A stretch of 64,000 nucleotides of DNA from Siphonodentalium dalli (Eukaryota; Mollusca; Scaphopoda; Gadilida; Siphonodentaliidae), in the NCBI GenBank assembly GCA_032622095.1, contig CP136065.1, positions 214,564,151-214,628,150 on the forward strand. The letters are read 5' to 3'. The notes below the pieces were generated by a model. It searched no databases. It was not told the origin of the DNA and saw nothing but the letters and a program-made list of their open reading frames with translations. Positions 25,496-37,193 of the stretch are shown here, piece after piece. Positions within the stretch are counted from its first letter, which is position 1; every line of letters begins with the position of its first letter. The position numbers were made by a program, and so were the translations under genes.

Positions 25496-26830
25496 GGCCA
25501 GGGATAGCTCCACCAGCTGTTATATGAACACATGATGATACAGACCAGGTTGATACTGACACTGTTTACTGGTTTATACGGACCCCGGCTGGTATGGACA
25601 TCGGGATATGACTGAAATATGTTGTCTTGTGTTTGACAAAATTGAATTGGTAGTTCAATTCAATAAATAGTTTAAATAAACGTTGTAACTAATACTACTT
25701 GTACAGGCAGCTTAATTGTCATTGATGATCTCCATAAGTTCTCGAGTATATATATACAGTGTACCAGGTTACTTCCTGAATGGCGCTGTCCACATGTTTT
25801 CCTAAATATTTTGTATGAGCATTGTGCAAATTCGAAACCCCATTCAAACTATCATGTGAACTTTGGGACATATGTAATCGATATACATATATATTAATAT
25901 ATTTATAAAGATATAATGTTGACACTGAAAGTTCGTATCAACTTGAGCGCAGCAAACACAGTCGGTAAATACATCTTTAGTTATGAACACAGTGGCGATA
26001 ATGCTTTGGGAGAGTGATTCATTGTGACCCACTCAACCCCGACATCGACATCCGACATATTACATATACGTGTGTTGCTTATCGCACACTCTTTACATAT
26101 TCCATTCCGACCATGGTGAATCTGAATTGAAATTAAATCAAATTATTGCTCAATTATTAACGTTATTGTCTTCTTTTGTTGAATTCAATGCATTCAGTGA
26201 TTTTTTTTAGAAATGACATGGGCTCATCACTTGTGTGCTGCTACGTCAATAACAGGTATTGATAAGTGGACCCTGAATGAGACCACATATCGATCCATGT
26301 ATAGTGTAAATGTATAAATGTCTGATACACTTGTATACACTGTGTCACGACGTGTATATACATGTGTTGTGGTAGCCGACGTCAAATATTTCTTTTATTA
26401 ATTTTTGTAAAGAGCCCCGAACCCCATCCGCGCCATCAAGATAGAGACACATTTGTTAGTTCTATAAACCACACCGTTACATTCCTGGTAAATATTACCT
26501 CTATTACTCCTATAGATGGCCTCATTATTTTCGATATATAGTGGACATTCAGACAAGGAAATATTCGAATATATACAGATACTAGATAAAACCAACTGTG
26601 TCATTATATTGATATCGCTTCAATCACAAGCCTAAACTGTTATGTTAATATATTTAAATAAAGTAAAATATAAATAAAATTGCACATTTTAATTGAGGTC
26701 CACATCAGTATGGGTTCCATATAAACCAGGGCCCGTATGAGCCGATGTCCGTATAAGCCAGGGTCCATAACATTCGGTAGTCCGTATAAAAGTGAGGGTC
26801 CGTATGCATGCGCCAGGGTCTGTATCAGCC
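25496..26830. mobile_element. Dispersed ~1.3-kb element, copy 1
   Basis: Matches 41485-42714 almost end to end. The left end has ACTGGTTTATACGGACCCC, and the right end (26700-26830) has several degenerate copies of the complement (GGTCCGTATAA, CCAGGG). The ends are therefore inverted repeats built from short tandem motifs, which suggests a non-autonomous DNA transposon. A minus-strand frame with DCVCCAQVDTNFQCQHYI is present in both copies, and one base is missing in copy 1 relative to copy 2. No transposase was seen. Confidence 0.75.
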
Positions 26831-27990
26831 TCATACCGACGCATGCCCTCCCGAATCGGAAGCCTTTAATCTACATAGTAGTATGGCTGCATTTTCTCTA
26901 ATAACTACATAATGTGTATAATTATCTTGCAGGGTGAATTTATAACTGGAATCGGCATTAATTGGACTTATGAACCTAATACATTTTCTGATGAACATGC
27001 ATATCAATACATTTTCCAACATAAACAGTGCTACTACAATAGTGTTATGTATTCTCTGTTTATGACATGTGTGTGTGAGATAGGGAGAGAGCGAGAGAGA
27101 GAGAGAGAGAGCGCGAGAGAGTGACAAGTTTATAGCGACTCTTTACTTTCTATATCAGTCACATGGCTGTCACGTGGTAGTAATGGTGAATTTAACCGCC
27201 TAAATGCAGTTTTATTTTATTTGCATGCAATACGTGGTGATGCGATAGCTAATTTGCCAATTAGCAGCGCATTCATTGAACATATCCTTTGAGAGTGGTA
27301 TTTGGGATATGAAAACGAAGATTACTAAAACACCTGTCACTACGCTAATATTCTATATACGCTAATATATTATAACGTATAGCATAACGGGTTGGCATAA
27401 AATAGGAGATAAGCTAATATTTTAGCGTTTCGTGTACAAATGGTTAACAATTAACTAATTTTCTATGTAGGTCCGTATGGACTTTCCACTTCCTAAGATA
27501 GCTCAGGTGTGGAAACCCTTAAATCGGGTTTGATCGTGACTTTTATCTGTATAAATACAAGGCTCGTCAGATTGCCCAGTGTAAGCTTTTGCTTTTTCAA
27601 CTGTTCCCCAAAAAGTTAATTTAATTGACATGGGAACTATATTTTATCTGGATATATGACCCCCTATCTAGGCGCTCCCCTCTAAGCAGTTTCCATTATA
27701 AACAAGAAACAAACAAGTGTAATATAGTGCTTTAGTTAATGTCACAAATCGTGTTTATTGTGTTTTGATTGTATCTCAAGTGTAATGTATCATGAGTCAT
27801 GTATTACCACAAATGGTAATGCATGGTGATGGGGATTGCTGTTATGAATAACCTACTAGAGGTAGTGGAATAAGAGCCAAATTTAAAAAAATGGACCAAA
27901 TATTACCTTTTTCCAATGACATTGACTGTAGCAATTGACCTTGACCTTATACGGCATATGTCCCAGTCCATTGTTAGATCCTTAAAGGCA
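26831..27990. other. Intergenic region with GA microsatellite
   Basis: It holds a (GA)n tract at 27079-27122. Otherwise AT-rich sequence without a supportable gene. Confidence 0.6.
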
Positions 27991-29110
27991 ATATGAGTTC
28001 ACATAATTTTCAAACAATATTAGGCTCAGGTTTTCTGCAGTTGGATTTTCAATAATAATATTTGATGCCGTTGCCATGGCAACCAGATTTGATCTGAACA
28101 GTTTGTCAGACCTCTCACTGGGCAACCCCATAAAGTGTCTATTATAACTATGCAATACAAATGTGAAGTTTCATGATTTAGTTACAAATTTGCAGTTATT
28201 TTGGTTTTGACGGTTTTGCTTCGTCGCTTAAGTACTGTCACAATTACCACAACAAGGTAGTACTTAAAATGCAGATTAAAATGTGATTAAACGTGTTATA
28301 CAACAAAAAAATACACAAGGTTCGTTGATTCTCAAATAGCGGCATTAAAAAAAATTTATTTACATATATGGTGTCGTTGTCACGGAAACCTGGGTTTATA
28401 ACGACATTTTACACCACCGCCACTTGGGCACACCCTCCAAAAGGTTTTCCCTATAACGAAGTATATATTTTCGTGCTTTAGTCAATAAATTCACATTTCA
28501 ACTCCTGAGGGACCCCAGATAAGTAAATAACTCTATAATATACACAAAAGCACAATATCTTGGGGAAATAACTGAGTTTGACCCATTTTGGAAAATGGAC
28601 ACAAAGTTTAGAGGTCTTTATCTCATGACTGGCGTGTCAGTTGCAACCATAACAGAGTTCTCCTGTAGCGTATATGATCTAGATTATTTCCGAGTAAAGA
28701 TAACGTATTCAAAACTGACATATAAAGTCAGTAGGTAGAACATGTAAGACCAGATATGAAAAAGCTAATATTTTGGTCAATTACCTTGACATTTGTATAT
28801 GACCTTGACATATAGTGGTAAATCTCCAGTGTCAAATGAAAGCCCACCAAGGATAGCACCCCATATCGATGCCAAGATAGAGTTACTCCATTAAACTTTC
28901 TTGGTATAGACCATTATAGGCATATGTTTTACGCCGGCCAAAAACACACTCCGTTGCCATGGAACACACGTTTTCTACACTTAATTAGCTACACCGCCCC
29001 AGTGTGCCCAATCACTGACATAAACTTCAGTCTGTGAGATTTCAGAAAACGTTTGGTAGAATTTCCCCACCAAATTGGTACCACTTTCCAGTTTTGGGGA
29101 GCCTGGCTCA
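27991..29110. repeat. Degenerate dispersed repeat with GTTGCCATGGCAAC motifs
   Basis: Three diverged sub-units share an order of blocks: GATGCCGTTGCCATGGCAAC at 28063, GTGTCGTTGTCACGGAAAC at 28361 and CCGTTGCCATGG at 28948, each followed by an ACC(GCC)-...GGGCA-type block. A related segment lies on the other strand at about 38920-38960. No coding frame. Confidence 0.55.
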
Positions 29111-29129
29111 TGCACTAATTATATTTTGT

Positions 29130-30120
29130 GTAATGCACATGGTACAACTAAATGTTAGCATGCCCGTGTAACGCGTCCTTTTATTTGTGTGTCAGGTTGC
29201 TCGATAACGTCGAGTGAATGCGTCTTCGTCGATTTAGTTCATGTAATGAAGATATTTTGGTTAATATTGGTTACATTGTCTTCCATGTCGGATAATTTGG
29301 CAGCTCAGCAGATACCTCCTATTACATGTGAGTTACATAGACTGTTAACACTCTTTTATTCAAATTTCAACATGCTATAGGTTAGGTTGTTTATGATATG
29401 CGACAGTTGCATGTGCCACTGCCTTCAGAATATTTGTGATATTGATGCAGGTAGTCGCCACTATAGTCGGCGAGATGGACTAACTGCATGATGGGATCAG
29501 GCTGATGATTGGATAAGATATGTCACAGCCGATACGCTATCCGATGATCGCGACGGAACTAGGATCATATCAGCGTTTTGTTTTGACTGTCAAAAACGAC
29601 CTATTTTGACATTCGTTTCCAGTTGAGGAGATCTTTACTTGATTTTACCCTTTTGTTATATCGTCTTCTCGCTGTGTGGAAGTGAAGACAAAACGCCGAT
29701 ATTATATGCCTTTTTTAATTCTGAACGATTGATGACATCATTGTGGGTATGAAGAGTACTGTACATCAAACGTGTGTTAACTGTTGTATTAAACTGAGCG
29801 GTGTTGACTTTTCTGTTACGCCCGCTGAAAACTCGCTAGCTAACAGGTAGAATTCTGCCAGGAGAATGTTTTTTTAATAGTTCCATGGTACACCTCAATT
29901 TACCTAGCGTGCGAATATAAGTTCTCTCCGGGAGCATCGGTGGGGCATGGAGATTTAATATATGGTTTTCGATTTTATTAATAATGGGGTGTGTATAGCG
30001 CCTATCCCCGCGAGGGCGCTTAGTGCAAATAATAGTGGTATCTGACTGTGTTGACGATAATAACCTGCCATTTGCTCACTCGTATGTTAACACGTTGTCG
30101 GACACACTACATGTACACAA
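29130..30120. repeat. Segmental duplication, copy 2
   Basis: Diverged copy of 19518-21205 without the 592-bp insertion. It ends where the tandem pair at 30145 begins. Confidence 0.9.
29246..29327 (+). CDS. Signal-peptide exon of a secreted protein, copy 2
   Basis: 82 bp, reading MKIFWLILVTLSSMSDNLAA then QQIPPIT, ending ACAT|GTGAGT in phase 1. Length, start, hydrophobic core, QQIP motif and donor are identical in position to 19670-19751. I chose this Met rather than the in-frame one 57 bases upstream because the shared homology and the hydrophobic core begin here. No following exon is recognisable within several kilobases. Confidence 0.6.
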
Positions 30121-30130
30121 ATATCCAGTA
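29902..30130 (-). pseudogene. Cysteine-containing exon, decayed copy 2
   Basis: Homologue of the 20948-21171 exon. It keeps the CTAG|GTAAAT donor (29904/29903) and most residues, but a TGA at 30078-30076 replaces the TGT cysteine codon, and the acceptor found in copy 1 is not conserved. I read it as a pseudo-exon. Confidence 0.6.
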
Positions 30131-30144
30131 TTTTGGTTGACAAC

Positions 30145-31180
30145 AATTTCTCCTTTGTATTGTGCGTCAAAGTGTCTTCTATCGAAGAAACATGACACAA
30201 CCAACTCCGACATATTACAAACAGGATCAATGAAAGAAAGATAGTTCATTTATTGAACAATTCTTACTATTTTATGCACCACTGGTAATGACGTGTTTGA
30301 TAGTTTGGTAAAATCCAGAAATACTTGTGTCTAAATCCTAGCGTGTGTATCTTCACCTGCCTGATATAAAACTTTTCAAAATTGAAATAATATAATAAAA
30401 AGAAAACATAGGAAATATCACCATCAATGGACGGATCTAACAACATAAACTGAAACCGATATTAAGTTCCTTCTCTTAAGGCTCTCTTTTCAACATCACT
30501 GTAGACGAACGGACGTAGTCATCTGTATGCGTGTTCACACTACCGTGATGCAGAGGGCGACAAATATCCAGTCACTAGAATGGTAGGGAGTTATTACAAA
30601 ACGTCATGTAAATTTGTGGAACAGCCACGATTTGATTGGTAGAGAACAATTACCTTGTGATCTGTTGAAGCCACAATAGTTTGGCCAATGTCTTTAATTG
30701 GGGCGATGTTTAGCTACCTGTAAAATGTTCCAAACAGTAAAGTTTAGAAAAGGGACCCTTTTATATTGAATACGATTCATGGGTAGTTACCTTAAGAAAT
30801 GTTCAGATAATACATTCAACAAACAACAAAATCCCATTTGCTGAACTTACTATCTGAGCATTTGTCATCAATTGACATGAATGCTTCTGCACTCTTAATT
30901 ATAACATAAATCATATTCACACGAACACGAGGACAGTTAGTATGAACAATAATAAAATATCGACGATAGCAATGCTTCTAATAAGAGCACAATATTCAAG
31001 GCCGAAGTTGCACGTTTCTAAGTCAACAATAGGTGATGACGCGGTCATAAATTTGAGGTAATTATAATTATAATGTAAGGTAATATTATATATATTCAAA
31101 ATTAGAAGTTCACAAACTATACTTCTGTGTTTCAAATAAATGATTTAAAATAATTTTTAAACATTATGAACTAAAATTAA
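30145..31180. repeat. Tandem duplication, unit 1
   Basis: Matches 31594-32680 in direct orientation (for example TTTATTGAACAATTCT, ATCAATGGACGGATCT and CATCACTGTAGACGAACGGA). Unit 1 has an extra block at about 30553-30720 absent from unit 2. Both contain GTTCAATAAATG on the minus strand, a possible poly-A signal for the terminal exon below. Confidence 0.9.
30917..31027 (-). CDS. C-terminal transmembrane exon, copy 1
   Basis: Minus-strand frame reading VDLETCNFGLEYCALI, then a hydrophobic run IAIVDILLLFILTVLVFV ending in TGA. Copy 2 (32200-32310) has the same 36 codons plus stop with four substitutions and no indel, whereas the flanks differ by insertions, so the frame looks constrained. GACTTAG before 31017 could be the acceptor, which would make the exon phase 1. 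It likely encodes the membrane anchor of a short single-pass protein with no cytoplasmic tail. The rest of the gene is not identified. Confidence 0.5.
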   Translation of the reverse strand, partial: VDLETCNFGLEYCALIRSIAIVDILLLFILTVLVFV

Positions 31181-31268
31181 ACAATAATCACAACATTGAC
31201 ATTATTCTTAGTACATATATATATATATAGATGAGAGGCATGTTTAAATATACACGCCAGTGATTTAA

Positions 31269-31522
31269 CCCTTTCATGAAGGGAGCTGCAATGGTGCAAC
31301 ATTAAAGATCATGTGCCACTGCATTCTCTTATATATGCGAGTCTCTAATAAGGAGCCTCAAATATATAACAGAATGCACTGGGTTACACGGTCAATGTAA
31401 TATGGTTAGGCCAATGTATTCTCTTATATATCCAAGGCTCCCTATGGGAGACTAAAATATTTAAGAGAATACATTGGCACAGGGTTTTCTCAAAATTTCA
31501 GGACGCTCCAGTCATGGAAGGG
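31269..31522. mobile_element. piggyBac-like MITE with TTAA target duplication
   Basis: 254 bp between TTAA (31265-31268) and TTAA (31523-31526). It begins CCCTTTCATGAAGGGAGC and ends with the near complement GCTCCAGTCATGGAAGGG. Inside are two hairpins, each built from CAATG/GCATTCTCTTATATAT and its complement. TTAA duplication and CCCTTT ends are known piggyBac features. It has no coding capacity. Confidence 0.85.
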
Positions 31523-31593
31523 TTAAGGTGTGTCACATCTTTTCCCTACATGTAGAGCATGTGAAGTGATTCGATGACGCATATTATACCAGT

Positions 31594-32680
31594 AATTTCT
31601 CCTTTGTATTGAGTGTGGCAATTTGTCTGATATTGAAGGAATATGACAAAATCAACCCCGATATATTCCAAACAGGATCAATGTAGTTCATTTATTGAAC
31701 AATTCTAACTATTTTATGCACCACTAGTACTGGCGTGTTTGATAGTTTGGTAAAATCAAGAAATAATTGTGTCTAAGGTCCTAGCGTGTGTATCTGAACC
31801 TGCCTCATATATATATGTTTTCAAAATTGAAATAAAATAATTAAAAAAAAAAGGAATTATCACCATCAATGGACGGATCTAAAACCATAAACTGAGACCG
31901 ATACTTATTAAGTTATTTCTCTTAATGTTCTCTTTTCAACATCACTGTAGACGAACGGAAGTAATCATCTGTACACATTTCCATAGTACTGTGATGCAGA
32001 GGGTTATTATACTGTTGGTGTTTTTAGAAAAGCGACCTTTTTATGATATTGAATATGTTTCATGGGTAGTTCCCTTCAGAAATGTTCAGATAATAAATTC
32101 AACAAACAACAAAATCCAATTTGATGAGCTTATTATCGGAACAGTTTTCACCAATTGACATGAATGCTTCTGCACTCTTAATTATAAGATAAATCATATT
32201 CACACGAAGACGAGGACAGTTAGTATGAACAACAGTAAAATATTGACGATGGCAATGTTTCCAATAAGAGCACAATATTCCAAGCTGAAGTTGCAAGTTT
32301 CTAAGTCAACCCATAGTTGATGCTTTGGTCATACATTTGAGCTAATTATAATTATAATGTAAGGCCAATATATATACATTGCTAGATTTACATCCAACTG
32401 TCTCAAAAAAATTGAGCAGGAGGGTGAATTTTATTTGTTTTATTTCATTCTTCATAACATAAATGGTCATGGACAGTTCTATCATATTTGATATAATAAA
32501 TGCTGATTTATTTTGTCCAATTTGATAGAAATTGACTGAATAATAGGTCATTAAAATGTAATTTGACAGTTAAGGCATGAGAATATATTTTTTTTTAAAT
32601 ATTGACCTAAGGTAATATTATTCATATCTTCAAAATTGGAAGTTCCCAAACAGTATACGTTTGTGTTCCAAATAAATGCA
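31594..32680. repeat. Tandem duplication, unit 2
   Basis: Second copy of the 30145-31180 unit, with a ~230-bp insertion at about 32375-32610 relative to unit 1. Confidence 0.9.
32200..32310 (-). CDS. C-terminal transmembrane exon, copy 2
   Basis: Minus strand VDLETCNFSLEYCALIGN, then IAIVNILLLFILTVLVFV and TGA at 32202-32200. It has the same length and stop as copy 1, and the same candidate acceptor (GACTTAG). A longer overlapping open frame in another phase (32099-32296) is a shadow. Confidence 0.5.
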   Translation of the reverse strand, partial: VDLETCNFSLEYCALIGNIAIVNILLLFILTVLVFV

Positions 32681-32689
32681 GATTCACAA

Positions 32690-33550
32690 AGAAACGTACA
32701 TTGTATTAATCTTGATCATTTTTTAAACGTGTAGACCAAAAAAAATGTGCTGGAAATTTCACTGAATTATTTCTAATGCACAATGCTACCAGAGCAAATA
32801 TATTGCCAGACCAAATACGCATGCTTGCAAATACATGCGTGTATATTACGAGTGTTCAAATTGACCTAAGAAATTCGGAGTGGGTAAATGTGGAAAATAA
32901 TTAAAGTTTTCAGAACCATCGTTAATAGAAACACCTATGTAAACATTAACTAACAAATTTAATTTGCAACTGAATTTAGCAATGTTTGTCGATAAAAGAA
33001 CTGTCACTGTAACATTAATGTTTATTAATGGTTTCAGCATGCAAACTGTTTTCACAGGAGAGTTGTTAATACATGTAATACAAAGTCAATATATGTTTTA
33101 GTTATGATGGTATACAAGCTTATTGATTAATTTACCCACTGACTTAAGCCCATTCAATTGTATATATTGCTTTAAAAATCGCTAGAGACCTAAATAAATT
33201 ACATCCGCTTCTGCTGCACATTTCTACAAACAAGGACAAATCAAATATTTTTTTAATTTATGTAGGTGAGTTGTAGGTGACCGCTGACTTCTCATCCTGA
33301 AGTGTTTGCGATATTACTGTACCTTCCCCAAATTCCACTTCTCTTTTATTTAGTTTGTGGGGAGTCAAAACATAAATCAAATATGCAGAACCAAAAAAGC
33401 ATTGTGTAGCGTGGACGATTCGCACAAAAGTGATAACCGCACATGCTCATCTACTTGCATGCACATTTATATGGAACTCAAGAGTGTTTGTGGCTATAAT
33501 TGATAAAAATGGAATAACAAATGATGAGATATGAATAAGTTTCTACAGAA
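32690..33550. other. Intergenic region, no gene seen
   Basis: AT-rich sequence without recognisable domains or repeats. Confidence 0.5.
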
Positions 33551-33552
33551 GG

Positions 33553-34313
33553 TTAGTGATTGGCATTCTTCGTGTGATGCTTCAAGGATTCCCTCCACTT
33601 GAAGCTGTGTCCACAGGGGCATTTATATGTTTTCCACTATATATATATATATATATGTTTGCCTGCCATATGTTCCGTAATGCAATATTTTGAGGAAAAT
33701 GTTGTAGCGCACAAGTCGCATTTGTGACGGGGTCCCGTGCAACTTAACAGGTGCTTCTTTCGCGTCTTCTTATGAAGTACTGTTTGGAGCAAACTACACA
33801 CTCATATTTGGGATTCTCTGTATGAGTGTCAATATGACCATGCAGATCAGATTTGTTAACACACAGATGGCATTTTAAAAACTGTGAGTGAGATGTCGGA
33901 TGCTTAATTAGGATATGTTTTTTAACAACATTGCGTGAACGGAAAGCTTTACAGCACACGTGGCACAGATACTATGATGACTCCTCTGAGCTGGTAGCTG
34001 ATTGGTCGCACTTGTCAGAAGATGAGTCAGCATGTTCATGTCTAAGAAGGTGTCTGCGAAAGTTTGACTTAAAATCACATAGGCAAATTTCACATACATG
34101 TTTCTTCTCACTGACGTTTCCTTTGGCGGGAGTGCTTGCAAGATCCGGTGCAAATGTAAAACTTGTGTCAGCCAGAGAGACTCCAGCTGCATCTGAATCC
34201 AATAGCATTCCGTCGGATATCAAGTTCTCTTTAGCAGGCATTTGAATTACCTTGCTGCTTTCAGCATCTGACCCAGAATCTACTATGTCACCATGAAATA
34301 ATGATTCCTCTAT
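33553..34313 (-). pseudogene. C2H2 zinc-finger exon with frameshifts
   Basis: The minus strand opens after GTTCTTTCGATAG, a good acceptor at 34314, into an acidic Ser-rich segment followed by a row of zinc fingers: HVCEICLCDFKSNFRRHLLRH (about 34115), YLCHVCCKAFRSRNVVKKH with H-x4-H (about 33965), a shortened LKCHLCVNKSDLHGHIDTH, YECVVCSKQYFIRR, HKCDLCATTFSSKYCITEH (33726-33655, C-x2-C-x12-H-x4-H), and YKCPCGHSFKWRESLKHH near the end (stop 33555-33553). A TAG interrupts the frame between fingers one and two, and frame changes occur near 33765 and within a TA run near 33640. It may be a decaying DNA-binding protein gene, or a real exon damaged by sequencing indels. Confidence 0.75.
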
Positions 34314-34820
34314 CGAAAGAACGGACCCATAACAGCCATGTAATTACATCCTGAACATGACAAGAATAGAGTGGTTTATTGTTGGATGAAATATTCAAAG
34401 ATGTACCAGATATACAGTTGCACTGACAACTACATCATTTGTTTTATTAAATCTAATTACACATTGCTATTATCTTTGTTAAACAGAAAAACATGTTGCA
34501 ATACACCACCTACAATTGGCTTATACCAACCAACAATGGAATTTATTTTAAATTATTCAAAGTAGACAGATAGAAAATTGACAGATAGAAAATTCTATAC
34601 CTATCAACTTATTATCTTCGAGATGTCACTTCACAGATCAAAAACGTGTTATTCATCAAGAAACTAAACTGAAATAGGTTTTGCAATAAAACAATGGCAT
34701 GGAACCCTGAATACATCCTTAATGTGTGGCTAAACTTTTTCAACATTTCAATATGTTGTTCTTCGCACTATTCATAGTGAGCGGTCCTGGCATTTATATA
34801 TATAAACCGATTCAATACGC

Positions 34821-35147
34821 CTAGAACGCGAAAATCATTGGATGGGCGTACTTAAAACATATCTTCCGTTCGGACTTAACATTGACTACAAAGGTGTTTC
34901 TTGAAATTTCTTGTGCTTTCCTCTGATCTACAATCGTAGAAATGTTGAAATCGCAAACATTTTCAGAAACAAACTTTGCATTATTAAACACTAAATTGAC
35001 CGAGCCTCCCGACAAACGGGTTATTATTGCCTACAAGAAAAATCCCAGTTTGAGAGATATGCTCGTTCGATCTAGACTCAGACCTTGATTAACACGCAGT
35101 TCAATTAGATTTTTAGCAACTTCAACATCATTATCCTTTGTTTGTGC
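34821..35147 (-). pseudogene. Unidentified coding fragment with one in-frame TAG
   Basis: The minus-strand frame reads VAKNLIELRVNQGLSLDRTS and then, after one TAG, LSGGSVNLVFNNAKFVSEN up to a second TAG at 34823-34821. Composition is protein-like on both sides of the first stop. Two readings are possible: CAG became TAG in a pseudogene, or TTTTTCTTGTAG is a splice acceptor and only the second part is an exon. The family is not recognised. It lies between the zinc-finger exon and the exon at 36789-36886, on the same strand. Confidence 0.4.
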
Positions 35148-35149
35148 TC

Positions 35150-36780
35150 AACACAATATTTTATGTCAATTTCCGACACAATCTAACAAAATTTAGCTAG
35201 CTCCATAGAAATAATTACATAATAAATCGGATAACCGACCTGTGCCAGTGCTCTCCACACTTTCCAAATATATATATAACAGTTGTGTTCAACAAATTTG
35301 TAAGAACCAAAAACTATCCAGAAATAAGAAACAAATCTTCTACCACATTGAAACTTCATGAAATATGATTCAAGTAAATGCAATGATGTACCAGGGTAAC
35401 TCAATATTTAAATGGAATTCCAGCATTGCTACATAGCAATAACTAGCTACTCTGTTGAGCTAAAGTATTCACACTAGAAATAAAAACATAACATCATGAA
35501 ACCAAACAAGTCATGGAAACAAAAAAGTTAATAATGTATTTAAATAAACAAGTTATCATGACATGAATATTCTTGTTTCCCAACAGAGCAGTTCATCCAC
35601 ACCAATGATTCCATATTAATGAAGTACATATCAATGGTTATTTAATATGTTGAGCTATTTGCAACATGTGGTAAACTATGTGACATATATTAGCAACTTT
35701 CCTTGTGATGTATTAATTCTGACACAGGTATCACTCCCAGTAATATTCTTAGAACTTTTCATTCTGGCGATACTCGTGATCTTAACCTTTAAATAGGTCC
35801 AGTCCGTGTCTCAAGTGTGGCAATAATTTGGACTCATCTTTTTATGTCCACCGGCTATTCTGATGCTTGATGTCCCTCTTGCTGGCTTATCCAAAGCACT
35901 TATATCTGCCATTTTCCGCTTTGGTTTTCATGTTATTCTCGTTATTCTCTCAGCTTTATCAAAATAATGATCCCTGAAATCAGTCAGTGCAATGTCTGTA
36001 AAATTAATCGACTGGACTGGACACTAAAAAGCCATACAAGAAAATCAGACAAATACAGACAAAATCCAGGCATGTCTTGACAGGGTGGTGGGGTCCCTTC
36101 TCTAAAATTAAAATTTTTAAGTTTGAAATTTCATGCCAAAAAAGGACAGTTAGGAATTTATAATGACATATATGTTGTTATTATTCTGGTAACCATCAAT
36201 AACATAATAATAGAGACCATATACATGTACTTGTGAGATCAAGTCGTATGCGGTATGGCATTGTGGAATTATCACCAGATTATGTTCATGATAAATAATA
36301 ATATATAATATAGTCACAAATTACATGGCAGTGCTTCTGAACATGACTACACTTATGTTTAATGTGTCAGGTTAGTTTTAGAGCTATTTCATTTTTCCTG
36401 TTAGGCCTACCTCATGTAGATATGTGAAATTAGTCTATCAACATTAGAGTGCTGTGGTTGTCTTCTCCAAGTGCATTGAATTTGAAGATACTGGATTCAC
36501 TTGATACACCTTTTCTGATCGTCTTGTCCCCATTAAAAATCTCCTGTAGATAAGATGAAAATAATCTACTGAAATAAAGTGAATGCATGAAACTCTACTT
36601 TGTTTAGTCATACTCATGGCTTATCAGGGACTAATACTAAAGTATATAGTACTTCAAAACTATTTCAATAGAACATGTAATAAAAGATGATTATGATATG
36701 ATGTATAGGCATACTAGTATAATGATGAATATTAATCCCATTAAAATTTGTCTCTACATGTCTGTGAACAGCTGGAACAT
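35150..36780. other. Intergenic or intronic region
   Basis: AT-rich with no recognisable coding sequence. It may be intron of a minus-strand gene spanning 37.85 to 33.55 kb, but continuity between the pieces is not shown. Confidence 0.4.
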
Positions 36781-36788
36781 TGACTCAC

Positions 36789-36886
36789 CTGTATGGGTCA
36801 ATTCTGACCCAAGTATGTAGCTTGCTGTTGCCATTGCACGTAGCACCTCATCAGCTGTCAACACACCAGTGCTTTTCGGATCTGTC
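36789..36886 (-). CDS. 98-bp internal exon, unknown protein
   Basis: It is bounded by TATATTTCAG before 36886 and ACAG|GTGAGT after 36789, both close to consensus. It reads TDPKSTGVLTADEVLRAMAT then ASYILGSELTHT. The start of the first segment loosely recalls an EF-hand-like D-x-x-x-x-G pattern, but the loop is not complete. The exon starts in phase 2 and ends in phase 1. Neighbouring minus-strand coding pieces suggest one larger gene, unproven. Confidence 0.5.
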
Positions 36887-37193
36887 CTGAAATATACCCA
36901 AAAAGATCTCAGAGTCCAACGATGAAGGAGTCCGCACGTTATATGCCCCTCCATCAACCAGGGCGTAGAGCTGTATCCTCTTCTATATATTAGTCATAAT
37001 ACCTTCGAATTGAACAGCAGTTAGACCGGCTACATATATCCCTGGAGGCTGGAAATCAGAAAGTTTAACGCCTACCAGTATCAAAGACCTCATTTTCAGT
37101 CGCCGCTCGAATCTCGTTATTGTCGATAATCCAGGATTGTCTTCCGCTTCATACCATTCACGAAAAATGCGGCAAAAGTCTACTTCTTAAATC

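Noticed and set aside
32099-32296. 65-codon minus-strand frame overlapping the second membrane-anchor exon
   Set aside because: It is out of phase with the conserved frame shared with 30917-31027, so it is a shadow.
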